Shown: one piece after another, positions 55,481 through 64,000 of the stretch
How the letters are laid out: every line of letters starts with the position of its first letter
How positions within the stretch are numbered: position 1 is the stretch's first letter
Assembly (NCBI GenBank): GCA_023415275.1
Contig: JAEZLJ010000023.1
Location: 8,182 to 72,181 of the forward strand
Direction: 5' to 3'
Length of the DNA: 64,000 nucleotides
From: Bacteroidota bacterium
GTDB lineage: Bacteria > Bacteroidota > Bacteroidia > Chitinophagales > Chitinophagaceae
Made by a program: the position numbers and the translations under genes
The notes under the pieces: model-generated
What the model saw: the letters and a program-made list of their open reading frames with translations, nothing else
Databases searched by the model: none
Told to the model about the DNA's origin: nothing

Positions 55481-55498
55481 ATCATTTAATTTTGCGTG

Positions 55499-55506
55499 CA
55501 AATATA
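55499..55506 (-). promoter_or_regulatory. -7 element of mqnA
   Basis: A perfect TATATTTG on the minus strand, 18 bases before the TTG start. No -33 match is visible. It is 35 bases from the divergent purB -7 element. Confidence 0.45.
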
Positions 55507-55520
55507 AATGCTGTTAATAG

Positions 55521-55549
55521 TTTGAATGCTATGAAGAATCTTAATTTTG
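55521..55549 (+). promoter_or_regulatory. Putative promoter of purB
   Basis: TTTG (55521-55524), 17 bases, then TAATTTTG (55542-55549): a full match to the Bacteroidota -33/-7 pattern, 42 bases before the purB ATG. It overlaps the longer reading frame that would start at 55547. Confidence 0.7.
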
Positions 55550-55591
55550 CCTCTTTCTAACTATTTACCTATAAAATTTATTTATAAATAC

Positions 55592-56938
55592 ATGGAACTT
55601 TCTTCACTGACCGCTATTTCTGCAATAGATGGAAGATATAGAAATCAAGTTCAACACCTTGACGATTACTTTTCAGAATACGCCTTGATGAAATACAGAG
55701 TCTTAGTAGAAGTGGAATACCTGCTTTTTCTGGCTAATAAAAGGATTTTTAAATTATCAGCTAAGGCTGCAGAAAAATTGGCCCAAATCAGAGACAATTT
55801 TTCTATTGAAAATGCCCAACAAATCAAGCAAATCGAAAAGATAACCAACCATGATGTCAAAGCTGTTGAATATTTTATTAAGAACGAATTGGATACAATT
55901 GCGGAATCCAATGTAAAAGAATGGGTACATTTTGGTTTGACATCGCAGGATATCAATAATACCTCTATTCCGTTGTCCTGGAAGCATGCGCTCGAATTTG
56001 AATATTTGCCCGGATTATTCAATCTTGTTTCAGAGTTGAAGGTATTAGCAAAGCAATGGAAAGAAGTGCCTATGTTGGCAAGAACACATGGACAACCTGC
56101 CAGCCCTACGTCTCTTGGAAAAGAATTAATGGTGTTTACAGAAAGAATTGAAAACCAAATTGAACAATTGATCAATATTCCTATCAATGCTAAATTTGGC
56201 GGTGCTACTGGCAATTTCAATGCACATTATATAGCTTTTCCTAAAAAAGATTGGATTGCATTTGGCAATGAGTTTATTGAAGATACACTGGGTTTGCAAC
56301 GGCTACAATTTACTACGCAAATTGAACACTACGATAATTTGGCAGCAAGCTTTGATTGCATGAAAAGAATTAACACAATTCTTATTGATCTATGCAGAGA
56401 TATTTGGAGCTATATTTCACAGGATTATTTCAAACAAAAAGTAAAAAAAGGTGAAGTAGGCTCTTCAGCTATGCCTCATAAAGTAAATCCAATTGATTTT
56501 GAAAATGCTGAAGGTAATTTAGGTTTGGCAAACGCTATTTTTGAACACCTATCTAACAAACTACCTATTTCCCGATTACAAAGAGATCTTACCGATTCCA
56601 CGGTTTTAAGAAATATAGGAGTACCTTTTGCGCATACAATCCTTGCATTTAAATCTTTGGATAAAGGAATGAACAAATTAGTGTTAAATGCAGAGAAGAT
56701 CAAATCAGACCTTGATAACAATTGGGCTGTAGTGGCCGAGGCCATCCAGACAGTTTTGCGTCGTGAACAATATCCTAATCCTTATGAAGCATTGAAAGAC
56801 CTAACCAGGGGCAATAAAACAATTGACAAAGCCACCATTCACAAGTTTATCGATGGTCTTAAAATTCCATCAACAGTAAAAAAAGAACTTAAGGCAATCT
56901 CTCCTCAAAATTACATAGGTAAAACGCCACAATTTTGA
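55592..56938 (+). CDS. purB: Adenylosuccinate lyase
   Basis: This cytoplasmic lyase of 448 residues acts twice in purine synthesis, releasing fumarate from SAICAR and from adenylosuccinate. The N-terminal LTAISAIDGRYRNQV is typical. The catalytic signature SSAMPHKVNPIDFENAEGN contains the flexible active-site loop, and LARTHGQPASPTSLGKE and HFGLTSQDINNT are the other fumarate-lyase-superfamily blocks. The start is ATG 55592, because the 15-codon longer frame begins inside the promoter. The gene is convergent with prfC, which ends ten bases away. Confidence 0.97.
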   Translation: MELSSLTAISAIDGRYRNQVQHLDDYFSEYALMKYRVLVEVEYLLFLANKRIFKLSAKAAEKLAQIRDNFSIENAQQIKQIEKITNHDVKAVEYFIKNELDTIAESNVKEWVHFGLTSQDINNTSIPLSWKHALEFEYLPGLFNLVSELKVLAKQWKEVPMLARTHGQPASPTSLGKELMVFTERIENQIEQLINIPINAKFGGATGNFNAHYIAFPKKDWIAFGNEFIEDTLGLQRLQFTTQIEHYDNLAASFDCMKRINTILIDLCRDIWSYISQDYFKQKVKKGEVGSSAMPHKVNPIDFENAEGNLGLANAIFEHLSNKLPISRLQRDLTDSTVLRNIGVPFAHTILAFKSLDKGMNKLVLNAEKIKSDLDNNWAVVAEAIQTVLRREQYPNPYEALKDLTRGNKTIDKATIHKFIDGLKIPSTVKKELKAISPQNYIGKTPQF

Positions 56939-56947
56939 TAAAGCTAT

Positions 56948-58534
56948 TTATTTGTGTATTTCACTTGTAAAATGAAATTCCACATCAGGATTATTGGTTC
57001 TTTCAGTATTTAAGAACCATTCGCTCTGAGCCAGGTAAACCAATTGTCCATCCTTATCTATGGCTATATTGGCAGATTTGAAGCGTATGAAGTCTTCAAG
57101 CTTTTTAGGGTCAGAACTGGTTATCCAACATGCCTTATAAAATGGTACACTATTAAACACGACAGATGCACCATATTCGTGTAGCAGTCGATATTGAATC
57201 ACTTCGAACTGCAACTCACCCACACAACCGATAATTTTCTTATTACCACCAAATTGGGTGAACAACTGTGCCACTCCTTCATCAGTAAGCTGAATCAATC
57301 CCTTTTCAAGCTGCTTTGTCTTCATAGGATCTTTATTCACTACTTCTTTAAATATCTCAGGAGAAAAAGAGGGTATTCCTGTAAAATAAAATTCCTCGCC
57401 TTCCGTCAGGGTATCACCTATTTTAAAATTTCCTGTATCAAACAAACCCACAACATCCCCAGGGTAAGCATCATCCACAATGTTCTTTTCCCGGGCTAAA
57501 AAAGAATAAGGATTGCTGAAACGAACATCTTTATCTAAACGGACGTGATGAAAGTATTTATTGCGCTCAAACTTGCCTGAACATACCCTTAAAAAAGCAA
57601 TCCTATCCCTGTGCTTTGGATCAAGATTAGCGTGGATTTTAAATATAAATCCACTGAATTTATCAGCATCAACTTTTACCAAACCTTTATTGGTTTCCCT
57701 ATCACGAGGTTGAGGAGAAATTCGAATGAATGTATCCAGCATCTCTTTAACCCCGAAATTGTTAATGGCACTGCCAAAAAATACTGGTGCTACATCTCCA
57801 GCCAAATAATCATTTACGTCCAACTCGCCGTAAACTCCATCTATCAGTTCTACATCTTCTCTTAAAATGGACGCATCCCGTTCCCCTAACTTTTCATTTA
57901 GAATATCAGATGAAAGATCAGAGATAGAAATTGAATCCTCATCCGTTGCCTTGGTATTTGCAGTAAAAAGTCTAATACCCTTATTGTGGAGATCATATAC
58001 CCCTTTAAAATCTTTTCCCTGGTTGATAGGCCAGGTCATTGGATGAAGTGATATACTCAATTCTTTTTCTATCTCTTCCAGCAAGTCAAAACGATTCTTG
58101 CCATCCCTGTCAAGCTTGTTAATAAAAACAATTACAGGCGTTTTCCGCATGCGGCATACTTGCATTAACCGCCTTGTCTGCTCCTCAACACCATTTACGC
58201 TGTCAACTACCAGGATTACGCTATCAACAGCTGTCAATGTTCTGAAAGTATCTTCCGCAAAGTCTTTGTGTCCTGGTGTATCCAATAAATTGATAAGCGT
58301 ACCATTATATTCAAAGCTCATTACCGAGGTAGCAACCGAAATTCCCCTTTGACGTTCAATCTCCATAAAGTCGGAAGTGGCTGCCTTTTTGATCTTATTG
58401 CTTTTTACAGCCCCTGCCACTTGTATGGCACCCCCGAACAATAAAAATTTTTCCGTCAAGGTTGTTTTACCGGCATCGGGGTGAGAAATAATGGCAAAAG
58501 TGCGACGCTTTTCTATTTCATGCTGATACTTCAT
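56948..58534 (-). CDS. prfC: Peptide chain release factor 3
   Basis: This translational GTPase recycles RF1/RF2 from the ribosome. GTP-binding motifs are seen in [12 protein letters not shown] (G1), [12 protein letters not shown] (switch I), [12 protein letters not shown] (G3) and NKLDRDGK (G4). The length from ATG 58534 ([15 protein letters not shown]) is 528 residues, matching other RF3 proteins. The longer frame from 58609 adds 25 residues of low-complexity sequence. A perfect -7 (TACTTTTG, plus 58629-58636) precedes both possible starts, so the longer protein cannot be excluded. Confidence 0.94.
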   Translation of the reverse strand: MKYQHEIEKRRTFAIISHPDAGKTTLTEKFLLFGGAIQVAGAVKSNKIKKAATSDFMEIERQRGISVATSVMSFEYNGTLINLLDTPGHKDFAEDTFRTLTAVDSVILVVDSVNGVEEQTRRLMQVCRMRKTPVIVFINKLDRDGKNRFDLLEEIEKELSISLHPMTWPINQGKDFKGVYDLHNKGIRLFTANTKATDEDSISISDLSSDILNEKLGERDASILREDVELIDGVYGELDVNDYLAGDVAPVFFGSAINNFGVKEMLDTFIRISPQPRDRETNKGLVKVDADKFSGFIFKIHANLDPKHRDRIAFLRVCSGKFERNKYFHHVRLDKDVRFSNPYSFLAREKNIVDDAYPGDVVGLFDTGNFKIGDTLTEGEEFYFTGIPSFSPEIFKEVVNKDPMKTKQLEKGLIQLTDEGVAQLFTQFGGNKKIIGCVGELQFEVIQYRLLHEYGASVVFNSVPFYKACWITSSDPKKLEDFIRFKSANIAIDKDGQLVYLAQSEWFLNTERTNNPDVEFHFTSEIHK

Positions 58535-58628
58535 ACAATTCATTCCCAACAATTCATTAAAACCATAATTCGTAACCAAGGTAAATTTACCCTTGCCAAC
58601 GGGTTTCATAAATTGATTTTAAGAGGCG

Positions 58629-58636
58629 CAAAAGTA
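58629..58636 (-). promoter_or_regulatory. -7 element of prfC
   Basis: A perfect TACTTTTG on the minus strand, 19 bases before the first in-frame ATG (58609) and 94 before the preferred one (58534). No -33 element recognised. Confidence 0.4.
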
Positions 58637-58778
58637 CAGCATCATACGTTAAAAGCTTTGAAATAACAGGTGCAAAGCCTAAAAAGTAAACGTATCTCTA
58701 AAACAAAGTTTAGAAAAATATAAAAAGTTACCATGCCTTAAACTGGAAGTACCACTTTATATATAGAACCCTGGTGGT

Positions 58779-59144
58779 TTAATGAGATAGTTTTAGATGG
58801 CTTTGAATTTTAGTGATTAGCGTATCAGTATTAACTGGCTTACTAATAAAATCATCAGCTCCATAAGCATCGATTTTGCCCGCCGCACCCGGGTGGCCAG
58901 AAAACATGATCACTGGAATATGGCTTGTAGCTTTTTCAGCTTTTAACCTCTGGCAAACAGCCCTGCCATCTGCGCCGGATAATAAAACATCCAACAAAAT
59001 GATATCTGGTTGAAATTGCGATACCTTATTAAAAACCTCATCTTCCCTGGATGCTGTTTCCACTAAATGACCTTGTTTTTTCAGCAGTATATCCAATACT
59101 GTCCTTATATCCGGATCGTCATCAATTACAAGAATTTTAGGCAT
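58779..59144 (-). CDS. Stand-alone response-regulator receiver domain
   Basis: This 121-residue CheY-like receiver has no output domain. Phospho-acceptor Asp52 is in IILLDVLLSGADG, the acidic pocket is Asp9/Asp10 in VIDDDPD, Ser82 is in MFSGHP and Lys102 in SKPV. It presumably works by protein-protein contact with a kinase or other partner encoded elsewhere. No histidine kinase is nearby. It is divergent from the MacB-like permease gene. Confidence 0.92.
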   Translation of the reverse strand: MPKILVIDDDPDIRTVLDILLKKQGHLVETASREDEVFNKVSQFQPDIILLDVLLSGADGRAVCQRLKAEKATSHIPVIMFSGHPGAAGKIDAYGADDFISKPVNTDTLITKIQSHLKLSH

Positions 59145-59279
59145 ATCACAATAAAATATTGATCATTCAATTGGTTAAAGACTTATTCCCAGAAAAATGA
59201 AACATCCGAAATTAGGGAAAATAGGATATTGTAATCAAAGAATGTGCTAATTTCTACAGGGGTAAAGAAAACAAAGATT

Positions 59280-59287
59280 TACTTTTG
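59280..59287 (+). promoter_or_regulatory. -7 element of the ABC permease gene
   Basis: A perfect TACTTTTG ending 4 bases before the ATG at 59292, which would give a leaderless or nearly leaderless mRNA. No -33 match. Confidence 0.4.
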
Positions 59288-59291
59288 AACT

Positions 59292-60536
59292 ATGCGCCGT
59301 ATACTGGAAATTATAAGCAGTAGTTTTAAAATGGCACTTCAGGAGCTTTGGAAAAATAAGCTCAGAACCTTCCTTTCACTTTTTGGAGTTACTATTGGCA
59401 TATTTTGCATAATAGGTGTGCTGGCCACAGTAAATAGCCTTCAAACAAATATTCAAAACCAGTTAAAATCTCTTGGAAACAATACAATTTACATTGATAA
59501 ATGGGAATGGGGAGGCGGCGCTGATTACCCTTTTTGGAAGTACTCTAAGCGACCGTTAGCCCAGTTTGATGAAGTGGCAGAGATCAAAAAAAGAACCGCT
59601 ACGGCTAATTATGCGGCTTTCTTTATCAGTTCAAGTGTCAATGCGGAAGTAAATGGAAATACACTAAGTAATGTACGTCTATATGGAGTGTCACAGGATT
59701 ATTCGAATATACAACCCCTGGATATTCAGTATGGAAGGTTTTTAACTGAAGGAGAATTCCAACATGGCACCAATTCAGTTGTAATTGGAAACGAAATCGC
59801 CGAACAACTGTTTGGGGAACCAGAGAGAGCTCCAGGAAAGGTGATAGACATAAAAGGAAGAAAAGTAAATGTGGCAGGAGTTATTAAAAAGCAAGGTAGT
59901 CAAATTGTTGGAGGCTGGCAGTTTGATAAAAGCATGATCATCCCTTTTCAATTCGCTCAAACCGTAATTGATGAAAGGCGATCTGACCCAATTATTATGG
60001 TCAAGGGAGCACCAAATGTAAGTAGTAAGGTTTTAAAAGATGAACTCACCGGAACAATGAGATCTATCAGGCATTTAAACCCTACCCAGGAAGATAATTT
60101 TGCATTGAATGATATCAACGATCTGAGTGAGTCGCTGGAAAAAGCTTTTGTAAGCGTTAATATAGGCGGTTGGGCCATCGGGGCACTTGCGTTTATTGTT
60201 GGCATTTTTGGTGTCGCCAATATCATGTTTGTGACCGTTAAAGAAAGAACACCACAAATTGGTCTTAAAAAAGCCATTGGGGCTAAAAGCCGGGTCATTT
60301 TGATGGAATTTCTTTTGGAATCTGCCTTCCTCTGTATTATTGGTGGAATCATGGGACTTTTACTGGTATTTATTCTAACCAGGGTAGCCAGTGCTTTGAT
60401 TGACTTTCCTTTTTTCCTTTCACCTTTCATTATTTTGATCGCGATTGTTATTTGTATAGTTGCGGGAATATTGGCGGGTATTATACCTGCCTCACAGGCA
60501 GCACGTATGGATCCTGTAGTAGCAATAAGAAGTTAA
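59292..60536 (+). CDS. MacB/FtsX-type ABC transporter permease
   Basis: This 414-residue permease has one N-terminal TM helix (LRTFLSLFGVTIGIFCIIGVL), a large extracytoplasmic domain (about 45-275) and three C-terminal TM helices, the FtsX architecture. The last loop contains TPQIGLKKAIGAKSRVILMEFLLES and ends with GIIPASQAARMDPVVAIRS, typical of MacB-like half-permeases. Such proteins couple to an ABC ATPase for export or mechanotransmission. No ATPase gene is adjacent in this window, so its partner is elsewhere or not recognisable here. Confidence 0.93.
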   Translation: MRRILEIISSSFKMALQELWKNKLRTFLSLFGVTIGIFCIIGVLATVNSLQTNIQNQLKSLGNNTIYIDKWEWGGGADYPFWKYSKRPLAQFDEVAEIKKRTATANYAAFFISSSVNAEVNGNTLSNVRLYGVSQDYSNIQPLDIQYGRFLTEGEFQHGTNSVVIGNEIAEQLFGEPERAPGKVIDIKGRKVNVAGVIKKQGSQIVGGWQFDKSMIIPFQFAQTVIDERRSDPIIMVKGAPNVSSKVLKDELTGTMRSIRHLNPTQEDNFALNDINDLSESLEKAFVSVNIGGWAIGALAFIVGIFGVANIMFVTVKERTPQIGLKKAIGAKSRVILMEFLLESAFLCIIGGIMGLLLVFILTRVASALIDFPFFLSPFIILIAIVICIVAGILAGIIPASQAARMDPVVAIRS

Positions 60537-60624
60537 TTTCAATTACATTTTCCTGGAAAGCCTTTCCTAGACCGCTAATCTCATTTCTTTGCAAATAAAT
60601 TTTACATGACCGAATATAAATAAC

Positions 60625-61647
60625 ATGGAAAGCCAGCAACAACCTATTACGATACTCGGAATAGAATCTTCCTGTGATGAAACTTCCGCTGCCATTTGCC
60701 GGAATGGAAAAATCCTTTCCAATTTCATAGCTAATCAAAAGGTTCATGAGCAATTTGGAGGCGTAGTGCCTGAATTAGCCAGCAGAGCTCATATGCAAAA
60801 CATTGTACCAGTTATAGATATCTCTTTAGAGCAAGCTGGTGTAGATTTGAACTCCATAGATGCCATTGCATTTACACAAGCCCCTGGTTTGATTGGATCA
60901 TTACTAGTAGGATCTCAGTTTGCAAAATCCCTGGCCTTAGCAGTTAATAAGCCCCTGATTTCTGTTCATCATATGCAGGCGCATGTTATGGCTAATCTTA
61001 TTGCTGACAAAAAGCCTTCGTTCCCTTTTTTATGCCTAACCGTAAGTGGAGGTCACACACAAATTGTAAGGGTTAATAGTACATCTGATATGCAGGTTAT
61101 AGGTGAAACCCGGGATGATGCGGCAGGAGAAGCTTTTGATAAATCTGCCAAACTCTTAGGACTTCCCTATCCTGGAGGACCATTGATTGACAAATATGCC
61201 AAAGAAGGCAATGCCACTCGTTTTCAGTTTGCCGAACCACAAATAGAAGGATTTGATTTCAGCTTTAGTGGATTAAAAACTTCCATTCTGTATTTCCTTC
61301 AAAAAGAAAAGCAGAAAGACCCCGATTTTATAGAGCGTAATCTGGCAGACATTTGTGCATCCATACAGTCAATGATTATCACCATATTGTTGAAGAAATT
61401 CAAAAGAGCAGCTTTACATACTGGTATAACTGAATTATGTCTTGCTGGAGGGGTATCCGCAAATAGCGGGCTCAGAAAAAGCTTTGAAGCACTATGCCAG
61501 GATAACCATTGGAACGCTTATATTCCTGCATTTGAATATTGTACCGATAATGCAGCTATGATAGCTATTACTGGCTATTATAAGTATTTAAATAAAGAGT
61601 TTACCGATCTTTCCGTGAGTGCAAGTGCACGGGCTGCCTGGCAATAA
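60625..61647 (+). CDS. tsaD: tRNA N6-threonylcarbamoyladenosine transferase
   Basis: This 340-residue cytoplasmic enzyme transfers threonylcarbamoyl from the TsaB/TsaE-assisted complex onto A37 of tRNAs that read ANN codons. The ASKHA-fold motifs are ILGIESSCDETSAAIC and the metal-binding HHMQAH (about 112-117), followed by LTVSGGHTQIV, DDAAGEAFDKSAKLLGLPYPGG and CLAGGVSANSGLR. Length is normal. trmN6 follows 11 bases later in the same direction, so the two tRNA-modification genes may be cotranscribed. Confidence 0.97.
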   Translation: MESQQQPITILGIESSCDETSAAICRNGKILSNFIANQKVHEQFGGVVPELASRAHMQNIVPVIDISLEQAGVDLNSIDAIAFTQAPGLIGSLLVGSQFAKSLALAVNKPLISVHHMQAHVMANLIADKKPSFPFLCLTVSGGHTQIVRVNSTSDMQVIGETRDDAAGEAFDKSAKLLGLPYPGGPLIDKYAKEGNATRFQFAEPQIEGFDFSFSGLKTSILYFLQKEKQKDPDFIERNLADICASIQSMIITILLKKFKRAALHTGITELCLAGGVSANSGLRKSFEALCQDNHWNAYIPAFEYCTDNAAMIAITGYYKYLNKEFTDLSVSASARAAWQ

Positions 61648-61658
61648 ATGATTTAAGT

Positions 61659-62369
61659 GTGCCAAATTCCTATTTCCAGTTTAAACAATTTACAATTTAC
61701 CAGGATCAGACCGCAATGAAGGTCACCACTGACGCTTGTTTATTTGGTGCCTGGTGTGCATCCGAAATTCAACACTTACAATGCAGCACTATATTGGATA
61801 TTGGAGCAGGTACAGGCCTGCTTTCTCTCATGATTGCCCAGAAGAATAATATAAATATCAAGGCAGTTGAAATAGATGAGCATGCAGCCAATCAGGCGCT
61901 TGACAACATATCAAATTCACCTTGGAAAGATCGTATTTCGTTATACTTTACTGATATACTTAAACATGTTGGAAGTTATGATTGCATTGTTAGCAATCCT
62001 CCCTTCTATGAAAATGAACTGCGCTCTCCACACAGCCGGAACAACCTGGCACATCACAGTACAGGATTAACTCTTGCAGACCTTATACAGTACGCAGAGA
62101 CCAACCTTACCAATAATTCGTTTATGTTTTTGCTGCTTCCATTCAAAAGAATTGATGAAGCTGAAAAAATGTTGAATTCCAAGAACTTCTTTATACATAA
62201 GAAATTACTGGTCCAGCAAAGCACCAGGCACTCACCTTTCAGAGCTATGTTGATGATGGGGAAAGAGAAAATTGACCTTCCAACTACTGAAATTATTTCT
62301 ATTAAACAGGGTAACGATTATACGGAAGATTTCAAAGCTCTTCTTAAAAATTATTACTTGTACCTGTAG
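61659..62369 (+). CDS. trmN6: tRNA1(Val) (adenine(37)-N6)-methyltransferase
   Basis: This SAM-dependent methyltransferase of the YfiC/TrmN6 type has 236 residues. The N-terminal FQFKQFTIYQDQTAMKVTTD is typical, followed by the cofactor motif LDIGAGTGLLSLMIA and the catalytic SNPPFYENELRSPHSRNNLAHH block. A GTG at 61659 is used because no ATG fits the alignment. It lies 11 bases after tsaD, and its last 26 bases overlap the 3' end of the opposing dehydrogenase gene. Confidence 0.93.
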   Translation: MPNSYFQFKQFTIYQDQTAMKVTTDACLFGAWCASEIQHLQCSTILDIGAGTGLLSLMIAQKNNINIKAVEIDEHAANQALDNISNSPWKDRISLYFTDILKHVGSYDCIVSNPPFYENELRSPHSRNNLAHHSTGLTLADLIQYAETNLTNNSFMFLLLPFKRIDEAEKMLNSKNFFIHKKLLVQQSTRHSPFRAMLMMGKEKIDLPTTEIISIKQGNDYTEDFKALLKNYYLYL

Positions 62370-63576
62370 TTATAATTTTACCTGCTGCATAATCTTGCAG
62401 GTATTCAAACCTGGGCGTCAGTTTTCCATCTTTAACAATAGTGGCCCTGGTCAATACCTCAGACCCTCCCTTAAGAAGGTCATCCAATATATACTTGATC
62501 AATTGTTCTCCAAAATATTTTGATGCGTCCCTTGGCAATTCATTAGGAAGGTTTCCAACTGCCACTACATCTATAGAATTAGGTAAATAAGGAGCTGTTT
62601 TTGCAAAGGTTTGCCTGTCCACTCCATAAACCGGGTCTTCAATGGTCTGATCTCCCAGGTTAATTGGTATTGATCCATTGGCGTCATCAGTAATATCTGA
62701 TATCACTTTTATTCTAAAATCTGGCTTAGTCACTGCCTGCAACTCGAAAAGTCGTGGCACGTTGATATCCCAATAAACTCCATTCATCAGGATATCAGTT
62801 TCGGATAGATAATTTTCGAAAAGACACCGGTAACTGTTAGGATACAGGTGAAAGTCCTCCCTGTTATAAAGACGTGTTTGTTTGTGAGCATATAAGTCAG
62901 CTCCTTTTAATTGAACATACACAGGATATTCAAAACTTCTCGACAAGAACTCTTCCTTTTCTACCTCTATCACACCCATCAGGTTCATCACTTCTAATAT
63001 TCCATGGGCTACTCTGCCCGACCCAGTTATTGCGATTTTGATATTGGGCACCTTCAAACCAAAATAACAATGAATAAGTTCCTTAAAGTCCTTTTGCTTA
63101 TACACCCTATCTAATTGAAAACTTCCTGTTCTGTGTCCATAAACCATCATCCCGTTATGTGCCCCTACAATTCCTGCAAAAAAACCGAATCCAATAATTC
63201 TTTGTCCATCCTGGTGTTCCATGCATTCATAATCAATAAGGGTACATTTCTTCTCAATAATAGTTTGTAAAAGCCGCTGGTTATAGGCTTGTTTCTTCCG
63301 GGTGTGCGAGAAAAATAAATAGGTTTTACGCTCGAGAATTTCAGAAACAGGAACTTCTTTAATTCCCAAAAGAATATCACAATCTGAAAGTTCTTCTGCT
63401 ATTGTGAATCCAGCCCGTTTATATTCCTCGTCAGTGAAACACCTGTTGGCTGAATGCTGAACCATTATTTTGATACCAGGGTAATGCTTGACAAGCCATT
63501 TACATTGAGCAGGAGTAAGTGCCACCCTATTATCTGCGGGAATTTTGCCTTCTTTCAATAAACCTATTTTGATCAT
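62344..63576 (-). CDS. Alanine dehydrogenase/saccharopine dehydrogenase-like NAD(P) oxidoreductase
   Basis: This two-domain NAD(P)-dependent oxidoreductase of about 410 residues has an N-terminal AlaDh/PNT-like catalytic part (IKIGLLKEGKIPADNRVALTP) and a Rossmann domain with KIAITGSGRVAHGIL. It matches the saccharopine-dehydrogenase-like AlaDh/PNT family in Bacteroidota. The specific substrate (saccharopine or another amino acid) is uncertain. Start ATG 63576 is chosen over TTG 63582. It converges with trmN6, the two coding regions sharing 26 bases. Confidence 0.87.
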   Translation of the reverse strand: MIKIGLLKEGKIPADNRVALTPAQCKWLVKHYPGIKIMVQHSANRCFTDEEYKRAGFTIAEELSDCDILLGIKEVPVSEILERKTYLFFSHTRKKQAYNQRLLQTIIEKKCTLIDYECMEHQDGQRIIGFGFFAGIVGAHNGMMVYGHRTGSFQLDRVYKQKDFKELIHCYFGLKVPNIKIAITGSGRVAHGILEVMNLMGVIEVEKEEFLSRSFEYPVYVQLKGADLYAHKQTRLYNREDFHLYPNSYRCLFENYLSETDILMNGVYWDINVPRLFELQAVTKPDFRIKVISDITDDANGSIPINLGDQTIEDPVYGVDRQTFAKTAPYLPNSIDVVAVGNLPNELPRDASKYFGEQLIKYILDDLLKGGSEVLTRATIVKDGKLTPRFEYLQDYAAGKIITTGTSNNF

Positions 63577-63963
63577 AGTCAAACAGTCTGATAGAATGAA
63601 CCATTATTATCCAATCACTCTAAAAATCATTCTTTAATTATGCTAAAAAAGGAAATTAATGAAACTATATAAATTATAAGGTATTGTAGTTGAATAAATG
63701 GATAAAACTGCAATAGAATCCAGGTAAATGTTAATACTGTTTTCTAACCAATGAATATTCAAAATAAGTATGAGCTTTGCAGTTCAAACAAGTGCGAATA
63801 TGACTATACTAAAGAAAATAATCTATTTGTTAGGTAGAATACTGATCCCAAAAAAAAGCTGTTGTAAATAGTCATCTTAAAAAATACATAGAGATTTCTG
63901 TCAATTCGCGAGAAAGTTGTAACATTGCACCCCTTTTATTCCTGTTCCAAGGTTAAAAGGAAC
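63577..63963. other. A/T-rich intergenic region, no gene seen
   Basis: About 390 bases separate the dehydrogenase start from tRNA-Leu. A -7-like TAACATTG near 63920-63927 could serve the tRNA promoter. No ORF of useful length and no clear hairpin were found. Confidence 0.5.
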
Positions 63964-64000
63964 GCCCGGGTGGCGGAATTGGTAGACGCAGCAGACTCAA
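63964..64000 (+). tRNA. tRNA-Leu (CAA), partial at window end
   Basis: The acceptor strand GCCCGGG and the D arm TGGCGGAATTGGTAGACGCA are followed by anticodon stem GCAGA and loop CTCAA at the window edge. This gives anticodon CAA if the loop is in standard register. The remaining 3' half is outside the window. Confidence 0.85.

Noticed and set aside
1..64000. CRISPR array, prophage, toxin-antitoxin or known defence cassette
   Set aside because: No regularly spaced repeats, no phage structural genes and no paired toxin-antitoxin frames were recognisable. The only mobile DNA seen is the IS256 element.

Overview
The window looks like a chromosomal segment of a Bacteroidota bacterium, most likely close to the Chitinophagaceae. 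Supporting signs are two type IX secretion (T9SS) substrates with different C-terminal sorting domains, repeated TAnnTTTG-type -7 promoter elements just upstream of start codons, weak or absent Shine-Dalgarno sequences, several TTG/GTG starts, futalosine-pathway menaquinone genes (mqnE, mqnA), and many lipoproteins with a Cys lipobox. Assignment below phylum level is inference, because no rRNA gene is present.

Layout. 0-9.8 kb: the 3' part of an RND efflux permease, a DUF418 membrane protein, a double-length M16 peptidase, an AIM24/TIGR00266 protein next to a scramblase-like protein, and a NodB-type deacetylase lipoprotein. 10-16.2 kb: a tiny membrane ORF, a probable minus-strand operon (3-hydroxyacyl-CoA dehydrogenase, SDR epimerase, carboxypeptidase-regulatory-domain protein), two small membrane proteins, pheS and a YpfJ-type metallopeptidase. 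16.3-22 kb: a 5'-nucleotidase lipoprotein, a cytochrome c lipoprotein, a GH13 amylase interrupted by one in-frame TGA, a degenerate arginase-fold protein and a small exported protein. 22.1-23.5 kb: an intact IS256-family element. 23.6-31.5 kb: a polysaccharide flippase, an NlpC/P60 peptidase, dnaE, trxA and a nucleoside permease. 31.7-42.9 kb: a secreted M43 metalloprotease, mqnE, an L-serine dehydratase, an FKBP lipoprotein, tRNA-Cys, a nucleoside phosphorylase, dapF, a CorA transporter, a Nudix hydrolase and a queuosine-precursor transporter. 43-54.7 kb: a visibly A+T-rich surface-glycan region. It holds a YfhO protein and four glycosyltransferases in one tightly packed operon, an opposing 891-residue T9SS adhesin-like protein, two FkbM methyltransferases and a GT11 fucosyltransferase. 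54.7-64 kb: housekeeping genes (mqnA, purB, prfC, a lone receiver protein, a MacB-like permease, tsaD, trmN6, an alanine/saccharopine dehydrogenase-like protein) and the start of a tRNA-Leu gene.

Most genes are ordinary core functions. The accessory content is concentrated in the glycan locus and the IS element. I see no CRISPR array, prophage, recognisable defence island or clear novel multi-gene system. The best leads are the nonsense-interrupted amylase, the ureohydrolase homologue lacking several metal ligands, the AIM24/scramblase-like pair, the adhesin embedded in the glycan locus, and a perfect palindrome centred on the likely dnaE promoter. Several start codons were moved downstream of the longest reading frame because a -7 promoter element overlaps the longer start.
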